A stretch of 64,000 nt of DNA from Haematobia irritans (taxonomy: Eukaryota > Arthropoda > Insecta > Diptera > Muscidae). Positions within the stretch are counted from its first letter, which is position 1; the number at the start of each line of letters is the position of its first letter. The DNA lies in assembly GCF_050003625.1 (NCBI RefSeq), contig NC_134401.1:66309242-66373241 (forward strand), read 5' to 3'. Shown here one piece after another: positions 52,100 through 62,045 of the stretch. The position numbers were made by a program, and so were the translations under genes. Below the pieces are notes generated by a model that saw only the letters and a list, made by a program, of their open reading frames with translations, had not been told where the DNA came from and did not search any database.

Positions 52100-52752
52100 T
52101 ACGAGGGCGGTTCGAAAACTTCTTAGCCTATCAATGAAAGAGAATAGTTAGGTCTTCAAAATAGTGGTTTACAAGTGTAATTGCATCTTCATTTGAAGAA
52201 AACGCTAGCCAGCAAGGATCTTTTTTAGATTTGGGAACAAGTCACTGTGAGCTAAATCAGGAGAATAAGGTGGGTGGTCAAGCAACTCGTACTTTAATTC
52301 GTTGATTTTAGCCATTGTTAAAACACTCTTGTGCGCTGGTGCGTTGTCTTGATGAACAATTATTTTTTTTGTGTTGTAAGCCAGGACGTTTTTCTCGAAT
52401 TTGTACATTTAATTGATCCAAAAGCTTGCAATAGTACTCTGAATTTATTGTTTTACCCTTTTGCAGATGGTCAATCAATAAAATACCTTTGAAGTCCCAC
52501 AAAAACGTTGACATAACTTTACCAGCCGATTGAATTGTTTTTGCCTTCTTTGGGGCACTTCCTCCAGCTTCAGTCCATTGTTTGGAATGTTCTTTTGTCT
52601 CTGGAGTATAGTGGTGGATCCATGTCTCACCAACAGTTATGAAACCACGCTTAAAATCCATTTCATTTAGCTTAAAACGATGCAAAAATGCTTGAGAAAT
52701 ATTCATTCTTATGCGTTTTTGGTCGACTGTTAACAAATGCGGCACCCATCTT
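52100..52752 (-). pseudogene. mariner transposase remnant (D,D34D), 5' part lost
   Basis: Minus-strand frames: WVPHLLTVDQKRIRMNISQ, FKRGFITVGETWIHHYTPET with the first catalytic Asp replaced by Gly (ITVGE against the usual ITGDE), then after a frameshift near 52390 HQDNAPAHKSVLTMAKINEL and LLDHPPYSPDLAHSDLF. The 3' terminal repeat is at 52102 onward ('cgagggcggttcgaaaactt') with TA at 52100-52101. The N-terminal helix-turn-helix half is absent because LOA copy D starts at 52753. Confidence 0.8.
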
Positions 52753-54527
52753 AGGTTAGGTTAAAGTGGCAGCCTGATTAAGATTCAGGCTCACTTAGAC
52801 TATTCAGTCCATTGTAATACCACATTATCTAAAAATTCCTATTACATATGGCCACTTCTAGTTTTAACCGCTGAACCTTCTCGATTATTTCTTCGTTGAA
52901 CCAACCAGATTGTTCCAAAAACATTAGCTTAAGTTAACGTTTTCCAGATCCGTGAAGCTATATGCTCCTAAAAGTTGCTTGCGCTTTACACAAAATGCAG
53001 GACACTCACACAAGAGGTGTTTAATTGATTCTTTTTCCTCCGCATCATGGCAGCTCATACAATAGTCATTATACTTCGCACCAATAGTTTTTGCAAAATC
53101 GCCTACCAGGCAGCGACCCGTTATAGCAGATATCAGGAGTGATATCTGACGTCTCGAGAACATTAGCATATCTAGTGTGCGGTTTAAGTTGAAATGGGGC
53201 CATATTTGCTTGGTGTCGTTACAACCCTTGCAATTCTCCCATCGAACATTTGTCATCATAACAGCTTTCTCACGCAGCATGAGCTTACAGGTAACTAGGG
53301 GCATTTCAGCCTGAAATATACTACAGTGATTAGGTAATCTTTTCGCTATTCGAAGTTCCAGATCATTAGAATATACTCCGAACCCCACTTGTCCATCCAA
53401 TTTGGAGCCATCAGTGTAGAAATCTATATATTCTTTATTCCCCGGGGTCTGTGTGCACCACGCCTCACTGTTGGGGATTAGAGTCTCAAACTTTTTGTCG
53501 AGAAGTGGACTCGCCAAAGTGTAATCCACTACGTTAGTCACATCTGGCATTATTTTGAGAACCGAACTGTGACCGTAACTTTTTTTCCGACCACTGTGAT
53601 AGCTCGCGCAACCGCACAGCCGTTATTGCAGCTGACTGTTTGGCCAAAATGTCTAAAGGCAATAGATGCAGCATGACATTAAGGGAATTTGTTCCTGTCT
53701 TGCTGAATGCGCCTGAAATACACAAACACGCCATACGCTGAACTTTATCTAAACAAGTCGATTTCTGAAGTGCCAGCCACCAGACTACAACGCCATATAG
53801 CATTATAGGTCTAACCACTGCCGTGTATAGCCAATTCACAATTTTTGGTTTTAGTCCCCACTTTTTTCCTATTGCCTTTTTGCACGAGTACAAAGCTACC
53901 GTTGCTTTTCTCGCCCTTTCTTCAATATTAAGTTTAAAGTTCAGCTTCCTGTCCAAAATAACGCCAAGGTATGTATTTTGCACACTCACCAAAGAGAATT
54001 TCAATACCCCCTAAGGAAATAGGCCTAACCGTGGGAGTTTTGCGATCTTTGCAGTACATGACTAATTCTGTCTTTGCAGGATTTACCCCAAGACCATTGT
54101 CTTTCGCCCATTTCTCAGTCATCCGAAGGGCGCTCTGAATAATATCTCTGATTATGGATGGGAATTTTCCCCTGACTGCCAGAGCCACATCATCTGCGTA
54201 TGCTACCACTTTTATCCTTTTTCTAGGTTAACCAGAAGGTTATTTATAGCAACATTCCAAAGAAGAGGTGATAGAACTCCTCCTTGGGGAGTGCCTCTGT
54301 TCACATACCTTTGTATGTTTGCTTGTCCTAGTGTGGCTGAAATACGTCTCTTCATTAGCAGTTCGTCAAACAGCCTAAGTATACATGGATCAATATTCAG
54401 AGTTGTCAGTCCATTTAATATCGAGCTCGGATGGACATTATTGAACGCCCCTTCGATGTCTAGAAACGCCACGATTGTGTATTCTTTGACAGATAGTGAG
54501 CTTTCAATAAAGCTGACTAGTTCATGT
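52753..54527 (-). mobile_element. LOA-clade LINE copy D, 5'-truncated, inserted in mariner
   Basis: The 3' end (TAACC units) lies at 52753-52770 and the 5' break at about 54527 within RT. No target duplication found, and the mariner 5' half does not reappear on the other side, so DNA was lost at this insertion. Confidence 0.8.
52924..54527 (-). pseudogene. LOA copy D: ORF2 fragment (RT C-terminal part and RNase H)
   Basis: Pieces: 54527-54212 (FLDIEGAFNN, GTPQGGVLSPLLWN), 54209-53934 (catalytic YADD), 54004-53534 (thumb), 53550-52924 (RNase H start IDFYTDGSKLDGQVGFGVYS, then the knuckle). Between FQAE and MPLVTCKLMLREK about 115 residues of RNase H, including its later catalytic residues, are deleted in frame. 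Several frameshifts elsewhere. Confidence 0.8.
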
Positions 54528-55054
54528 TGTTTATCGTTGATATTATAATCATTCCTAGAACAAAGTGGAAAGGGTATATAATTACTTGTAACCACCATTG
54601 TACAGATGATCATATGCGTACTGAACACATCTTTCCTATTTGACTGATGCCCTTAGTACGTATGTGTGCATTCAGCCCTTGTGTTGTTTTTGTTTGCGGT
54701 TTTTTGCCGGTTAGAAAAGAATAAGTGAATAGTTATGTGTAATAAGCGAGTTTTTAACACGATTGAATGTCTCCCGTGCCAGTGAAATTTAAGGATTACA
54801 AAAGAAAAAATAGTTATTGAATAAAAATAAAACACGCATTCGAGAACGATTAAAAATATTGCAACCACCGTGAAAAGAGGACAAAAAAAAAAACAATTTA
54901 CAAATACTTACTTAACTAAGGTCATTAAAATACGTACACCTAGAGAAAAAAAGGTTAAAACCAAAACTCAATTAAAATACTTACCTCTAATTATTGCACA
55001 GCACCCTAGAATATTGCACATTGTAAAGCAAAATAGTGAAAGAACTATCCCCTA
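54528..55054. other. Unassigned sequence with minus-strand splice-donor motifs
   Basis: No coding family recognised. On the minus strand 'gaggtaagtatttt' (about 54980) and 'taagtaagtatttg' (about 54911) are strong donor-like words. Confidence 0.35.
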
Positions 55055-55380
55055 CACCCACACAAAAAATCGCCTCTGTAACATATACTCCCAAACATAT
55101 TTTGCTTCAAGCATATACATTTTTGGGTATTGCCCAAACATTTATATGTTTGATCTCTTCAAATATATGATATGTTTGAAAGCATATTGGTCTAAACAAT
55201 ATATGTTTGGGCAGGCTAAGTTCCAAACATTTTGTATTTTTGCATCCAAATTCAATAATGTTGTCTTCCAAAAAACAATATGTTATTATGTGAACATATA
55301 ATATGTTTGGAAGCATTTTGCACCCAAAAATATTATATGCTTAAAAAAAATCTCCCAAACAATATTGTGCTCAAAATTTT

Positions 55381-55468
55381 ATTTATTTATTTATATATTT
55401 ACAATCATAATGAATTATGAAAATAAACAAGTAATATAGGTGCTAACAACATAGGTTTTCGACCTGAA
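55381..55468 (-). mobile_element. 88-bp retroposed fragment inside copy 2
   Basis: Flanked by the 13-bp duplication TGCTCAAAATTTT (55368-55380; 55469-55481). On the minus strand it ends in (AAAT)n repeats, like a 5'-truncated LINE or SINE tail. The same insert, with the same duplication, lies in copy 3 at about 57438-57525. Confidence 0.7.
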
Positions 55469-55619
55469 TGCTCAAAATTTTGTTTCTGCCTAATTGTATA
55501 TTCCCCCACATCTTTCTCACTTCCACGAGATTTTTTAGTTCTTAGCACCTTTTTCTGCAATACAAACATTGTAGAAGAAATTATTCAATTTTATGATTTT
55601 TTTTATTTTAAATTTACCT

Positions 55620-55695
55620 TTTGCCGGACGGGGATTCGAACAGCGGACCACACAGTTTGTAAGGATCAAAGAAGTAGCTGATCAATTGCCCAAGG
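55620..55695 (-). repeat. tRNA-like (SINE-type) segment
   Basis: The minus strand contains 'ttgggcaattgatcagc' (A-box-like) and 'tgttcgaatccccgtcc' (B-box, TTCGAAT loop), with a possible anticodon arm 'tttgatccttacaaa' between. Stems are imperfect and there is no matched acceptor, so it is not a functional tRNA. Repeated at about 57680-57757. Confidence 0.45.
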
Positions 55696-56028
55696 AAAAA
55701 TAAAATGTTAATTTTGTAATAACAAGCAACAACCACCAACTTAATTCAATATCGCTCCCTGTTAAATAGCTCCAAGCTACTAAACACATATATGTTTATA
55801 GGCTATTTCTAAATTAATATATGTTTGCATCCAAGCATATTATATTTACAAACATTTTATGTCCCAAACATAATATGTTCTAACATATTAACATAGATGT
55901 CCCAAACATGTTATGCTAGTTTATGAACATTATATGCTTGCACTCAAAAATATTGTGTTTAAAAATTTGTGTTCCAAACATATAATGTTTATAGCCAAAC
56001 ATATGAAAAACAGTCTTTTTTATCCGTG

Positions 56029-57111
56029 TAGTGAATCTTTGTACTTACCTTGTGAAACCTTACACTTACCTTGTGAAATTTTATAGTTATACTTACATTG
56101 TAAAACTTTATACTTATGGCCAGTTTCTCATCCTCCGATTAATTTTAACCGGTGGATAGACCTCCGGCTAGTAAAATTTTTGTATGGGATCAGCTGTTTT
56201 ATCGTCACGACCAAAGATTATCTGATTTCCCAAGATATCTAAATTCTTCCCCTTTTTTTCTAATAGGCTCATGAGTTTAGGTTCATACATGTATGAGAGA
56301 GTTGGGAAAAAATGGGTATGATGTTACGAATCTAAAAAAGAAAAGAAAATGAAGAATTTTCAATTTGGTTAATAGGCCTGTTTCTGCACTCTTTTCATTC
56401 AACATTTATGCCAAAAGAAATTACTTCAAGTAAATTGTGTTTATTTTTATTTTGTTGAGTATTTATTGGTACCGTATCTTTACAAATTACATTGCCATAT
56501 AAGACATAATGACTAATATGGTTTATTTATAATTATATGACGATAAAAATGGCAATTTTAACGGCTAAACTGGAACTTAATACGCACCTTAAGTCATTAA
56601 ATCATTAAGATATGTCTATTACGCTCCCCGGTGTTCTTTCTACGTTAAGTTTTCTACAGTTTTTCTGAGAAAATAGGAATTTTTACTTTACAGTTTTAAT
56701 TTTGGAAACACGCCCGTCGTAGCGGCCAATTCAAAATGTTTCCCTCTTTTAACTTCTTTATTTGTCAATTGTTGTTTTTTTATCTCTTTTTGTTCGTGTT
56801 TTTGTCTAAACGAAAAATTTTAGAGTCACAAATTATTGTACATTATTGGTCCCCCGAACACAGCTATTTAGGCACATGATTGTTACGAATACAATTTTAA
56901 AGAGGAATTGGAGAAAATGTTGCAAAGAAACCTTCGAACAAGCAAAATAGATAACGAACGTGTGTGAACCTAAAGTCGTGCACTTTTATCTATTCAAGAA
57001 CAAGAGGCAATTTGGACATCTTGTTATAATTACAAAGTCTTTGGTCACGACAAATAATAACAAGACATTGAGAAACTGGCCCTTACCCTTGTAACTTATT
57101 CAACCTACCTA
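56029..57111. other. Unassigned sequence; donor-motif array and a GGTG-family fragment
   Basis: At 56037-56110 the minus strand has three tandem near-repeats of 'tttcacaaggtaagtg'. At about 56560-56592 a GGTG-family right tip ('ggctaaactggaacttaata') remains. No ORF with family resemblance. Confidence 0.4.
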
Positions 57112-58089
57112 CACCCTCACAAAAAATCGCTTCTGTAACATATACTCCCAAACATATTTTGCTTCAAGCATATACATTTTTGGGTATTGCCCACACATTT
57201 ATATGTTTGATCTCTACCAATATATAATATGTTTGAAAGCATATTGGTCTAAACAATATATGTTTGGGTAGTCTAAGTTCCAAACATTTTGTATTTTTCC
57301 ATCCAAATTCAATAATGTTATCTTCCAAAAAACGATATGTTATTATGTGACCATATAATATGTTTGGAAGCATTTTGCACCCAAAAATATTATATGCTTA
57401 AAAAAAATTCTCCCAAACAATATTGTGCTCAAAATTTTATTTATTTATTTATATATTTACAATCATAATGAATTATGAAAATAAACAGGTAATATAGGTG
57501 CTAACAACAAAGGTTTTCGACCTGAATGCTCAAAATTTTGTTTCTGACCAATTGTAAATTCCCCGACATCTTTCTCACTTCCACGAGATTTTTTAGTTCT
57601 TAGCACCTTTTTCTGTAATACAAACATTGTAGAAGAAATTATTCAATTTTATGATTTTTTATTTTATTTTAATTTTACCTTTTGCCGGACGGGGATTCGA
57701 ACAGCGGACCACACAGTTTGTAAGGATCAAAGAAGTAGCTGATCAATTGCCCAAGGAAAAATAAAATGTTAATTTTGTAATAACAAGCAACAACCACCAA
57801 CTTAATTCAATATCGCTCCCTGTTAAATAGCTCCAAGCTACTAAACACATATATGTTTATAGGCTATTTCTAAATTAATATATGTTTGCATTCAAGCATA
57901 TTATATTTACAAACATTTTATGTCCCAAACATAATATGTTCTAACATATTAACATATATGTCCCAAACATGTTATGCTAGTTTATGAACATTATATGCTT
58001 GCACTCAAAAATATTGTGTTTAAAAATTTGTGTTCCAAACATATAATGTTTGTAGCCAAACATATGAAAAACAGTCTTTTTCAACCGTG
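57112..58089. mobile_element. AACATAT-rich TA-flanked element, copy 3
   Basis: CACCCTCACAAAAAATCGC to the inverse of CACGGTTGAAAAAGACTG, with TA at 57110-57111 and 58090-58091. Carries the same retroposon and tRNA-like segment as copy 2. Confidence 0.75.
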
Positions 58090-58761
58090 TACTTACCTGA
58101 TGCATTACCAATGAATTTACCAGTGTACATATCACATTTAAGTTATCCGAATAAACAAACAAAACCCTGAAGTTAATTATAGAAACAAAAGGACAATCTT
58201 TTAATTGGAAAGAACTTTACCTTGTGAGTAATAAACATTTGGTCCCTTCGAAGCCGAAAAAGTGCTCATATTACCAAAAACTTCGTACACTACAAAAACA
58301 AGAGGAAAAGTGATGTTTTGGAAAAAAAATCTGCTGAAAAGGGTAAAATAAAATAAAAGAAATTTTATTCTTACCTGTGAAGAAAAACTTACCTTCATAA
58401 CCGAATTTGAAAAAAGGAGACATTTATAACAAAAATAAAAACCAGTGAGGGCAAGTAAAACTCAATTATCAAAAACATTGTGAGGTTCGCCAAGATCAAG
58501 GGAAAACATTGTGTTTAATAAATTTGTGCAAATATTGAAAAAATATTGAAATTTGGAAAGTTGGGGAAAAAAGTAGTATACTTATCTTGAAGTGCATACA
58601 AAAATTTTGTGTCAACATTACATAATCAACCACGCGGTACGGTCGTTAACACAATTACAAAACAAAATTTTCTAGAAATTTTTTGGAAAAGTTTTTGCAT
58701 CCCGTTGTAGCGGTTTTTAATTCAGCCACAGCCAGTATTGGACACATACCATTACACTTTT

Positions 58762-58793
<32 letters not shown>

Positions 58794-60250
58794 AATACAT
58801 CTACATACAAAGTGAGTACAAGTGTTGTTTTTCGAATTTTGGCGCAACAGGCGAACGAAATATACTGGGTTATGTAACATGAAATCTCCACAATGTTTGA
58901 TGAAAAGTTATTGCAATTTGACCCTGTATGTTTTGGATGTTTGACCTGCGTTTATATTTTGATGGAAAATTGTTTGACCCATTTCGATACACATTTATGA
59001 TCCTAGACCCAGTTAAACATTTTTGAAATCCTTTCGAGCAAGAAGGAGTTAAAAAGTGACACAAGAAATATTTCATCAAACTCATTTAGAAAATAATTTA
59101 ATCGGGGTTTAATCTCTCCCTCTGTTACTTTATGAAAAAAAATAGGTCTGGCGGTTTCTGGAATTTGAAAGCGAAAATTTGGTGTTCGAATATGTTATGA
59201 AATAGTCATTTCGAAAAAAAAGGAAATAAATAATTTTCTCTTTCGCATCACATCGCCAATACACTGCAAAAAAAGCAAAGTGACCTAAATCTATGTTGAC
59301 AACAACCTGTTAATACATTGGAAATTGCTCAAGGAATCTCTTAATATTCTCTCGACCCTTTGCAATTTTCATGCATTCATGTGTGAAGATATTTTTTTTG
59401 TTTGTTTCTGAAGCATTGATTGGAAAGTAATTCTGCTGGTAAAATTTGACCTGTGTAACTTCTCATGAAATTGGTTTGTGGAATTTTAATGTGATACGTC
59501 TGCATCAAGGCATATTAAAGAGGTAAAGTCATGCAATCAGGTGACTAATATCGACATTCATCTTGTCAAAGGCTTTGTTTACGTTTAGTGGGTTTGTTTA
59601 CATTCCTTGTGTACATAAATATTGCTTTTATTTACATTGTGTTACAATACAACAACACTACACCTACACAAAATGTCAACTTAAGTGACCTGTCATTTTA
59701 ATTTGACTTTCTAAATATCATGGGGTGTACACACGTTTGCTCGTGACTTTACCATTAATTAATATGCCTTGCGTCTGCATGATAAAATCGTCATTGGTTA
59801 ACTCTTCTCCTTTGGGTTGATCGGCAATTTTTCGTAAACGAGAATATTAACAAAATTGTTTCAAGATCATATATCGGAAAGTTTCAAAACCTTTATAAAC
59901 TTTGGTCATATACACAATCTTGCTTGACTTTTGATCCGTGGGTTTTTTACGACTAAGTTCTCGTTTCCGTGATATGACACTTTGTTTTGGCATCCTTTAT
60001 TGCTTTTTTGTGCTTTTTTTGTTATCTTCACGCTAATTCATGATCGAACTTGTCACTTGACGCAAACTTTCTTCCATTATACGGCAAGTTCATGTCTTTA
60101 CGAATCTGAGCATAAACCTTCAAGTTTATACGTAAATTTAAGAAGTGTTTAACGATCGAAATTATATACTTCCCGTTTGCTTATCTTTGCAAAGTTTTAT
60201 TTTCATCAAAATTTAGGCTTAAGATTGATATCTTAAGCAAGTTAAACAAC
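58090..60250. other. Region upstream of the second BEL/Pao element; no gene recognised
   Basis: Contains a minus-strand recursive-splice-site-like motif (58371-58396) and a mixed (CA)n/(TA)n run (about 58763-58791). The part next to 60251 is presumably the leader of the BEL/Pao element, but no LTR could be delimited because the partner LTR lies outside the window. Confidence 0.4.
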
Positions 60251-61129
60251 ATGGAAAAGATAATCAGGGAGAAATTTGCGAATAGCGTCAATGATTTAAA
60301 TGACTTTGAAAGCATATATGCTGTTGCGAAGACTACCGAAAATATTCGTGAACTTGAAGCCTTGAGGGTAGAGGTTGAGACCCTATGGACAAGCGTCAAA
60401 AAATCATATCTGGACTGTCGTGATTATATCCCACAAGGGGATGAACAATCAATCGACAAGGTTAAACTTCGGACTCATTATAATGAGGCGATGGCGGCTT
60501 ATAAGAGAGTGTTGAGTTCGATAAATGTTGATGTAATCGCATTGAAAGAACAGGTCGCTAATGAAAAAACAGAAAGATACTCAATTGAGACCCCTTCAAC
60601 CAACATTGAATTCCCGCCAGTTTTAAGACTTCCTCCCTGTGATACGGATGTATTCCGAGGAGGATATACAGCTTGGCCAACATTTCGCGACCTTTTTTCT
60701 GCAATTTATATAAATAATTCTCGTCTTAGTAATGTTGAGAAACTTTTCCACCTGACCCAAAAACATCGGGGGAGGCAAGGGAAATAATTTCTAACGTTCC
60801 ACTAACTAACGATGGGTTTACGTTGGCGTGCAAACAATTTGAAAGATCGGTATGAAAACAAAAGAATGCAGGTTAATGAACAGTTAAAGACACTTTGCAA
60901 TTTGCCAAATGTTTCTGTTGACTCGAGCCATTCAGTTCAAAAGCTGCAACGAACAGTGAACACTTGCATACAAACTTTAGAAACCCTTGGTGTACAGGTA
61001 AAAGAATGGGACCCAATCTTGATTTATCTCTGCTCTTCAAAATTACCACGATCATTTCTTGAAGAATTTGAGAACTCATTGGATGATTGTAAGACTCTTC
61101 CAACTTGGAATAAATTTGACATTTTTTGA
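60251..61129 (+). pseudogene. Second BEL/Pao element: gag, frameshifted
   Basis: 60251-60787 encodes the start of Gag (MEKIIREKFANSVNDLNDFE; LRLPPCDTDVFRGGYTAWPT), closely parallel to the young element. After HLTQK a frameshift near 60765 moves the sequence into the frame of 60812-61129 (RYENKRMQVNEQLKTLCNLP; LPRSFLEEFENSLDDCKTLP). The protein differs at many positions from the gag of 41537-46987, so this is a related but distinct family. Confidence 0.85.
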
Positions 61130-61953
61130 TCCATAAATTCAAGACTCTTGAGTCAGTGGGAAATATAAAACCAGTTTTCAATTAACAAAATCCACATAAA
61201 AACGATGATATCCGAAACAAGCAAGATAAAGGAAAATTCATCAATGCTTTTCAAACTAATGTTTCACACAAGACACATTATTCGGGGCACAAGAATAAAC
61301 TCAATGCTAAGTCATTTGCTACAAATGCGAATTTAAACAAACAAATTTGTCCTCTTTGTAAGGAAAATCATTTTATTCGGGATTGTCCGAAATTTATAGA
61401 GAAGACTGTAAATGATCGAATTCACGTTGTCAAAATTTCTCACCTTTGCTATAATTGTTTGTCTGCCAACCACGGCATTAAAGACTGCAAAAGCAAATAT
61501 ACGTGTCGAGAATGTAACTTGAAACATAACACCATGTTACATAAAGGAAACGAGACCCAACCTAGCGTTCAGAACTCAGCAAGAGACGTAGTAAGACCTA
61601 GCACTAGTGCTGCGGCTCTGACGACACAAATACAGTCCACTCCGACAATGGAAAACAACGTTACAACTTTGACCCTCCAAGATAATCGATCTTACGGGTA
61701 TCACGCTAGGGGGACATTACTTTTCACAGCTTTAGTTCGAATTGAATCTCGCGGACAATTGTTCGACGCGAGCGCCATAATTGATTCGGGATCACAATCG
61801 ACTTTCATATCTGAAAAGTTAAAGAACAAATTGAGTCTAACAACAAGAAGAAATTTAATACATGTTACGGGAGTTACTCAGATGTTGGCTGAAACTTCCA
61901 CAAAGGTTGTCTATTTACTTTACGTTCTCGCTTCGACCCTAGTTCCCGTTTAG
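61130..61953 (+). pseudogene. Second BEL/Pao element: knuckles and protease
   Basis: CPLCKENHFIRDC (about 61349), CYNCLSANHGIKDC (about 61447) and CRECNLKHNTMLH mark the Gag knuckles. The protease region has IIDSGSQSTFIS with the catalytic Asp in place. The frame ends at 61953 with a shift just before the region LADPKFYISQPVDLLIGMDI, which lies in the next ORF. Confidence 0.85.
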
Positions 61954-62045
61954 AAGTCTGGGCTCCAGTTTTAAAAACCCTTCCTTCCAATTTACCGTCA
62001 CAAAACTTAGACTTAACACAACTTAGGGATGTTGCCAATCTTGAT

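Larger units (their letters stand above)
55055..56028. mobile_element. AACATAT-rich TA-flanked element, copy 2
   Basis: CACCCACACAAAAAATCGC at the left, the inverse of CACGGATAAAAAAGACTG at the right, TA flanks (55053-55054; 56029-56030). Contains an 88-bp retroposon (55381-55468) and a tRNA-like segment (about 55620-55695). Nearly identical to copy 3 but with different outer flanks, so the two are separate insertions. Confidence 0.75.

Noticed and set aside
55620..55695. Functional tRNA-Arg gene on the minus strand
   Set aside because: Acceptor and T stems do not pair and the sequence is part of a repeated element.
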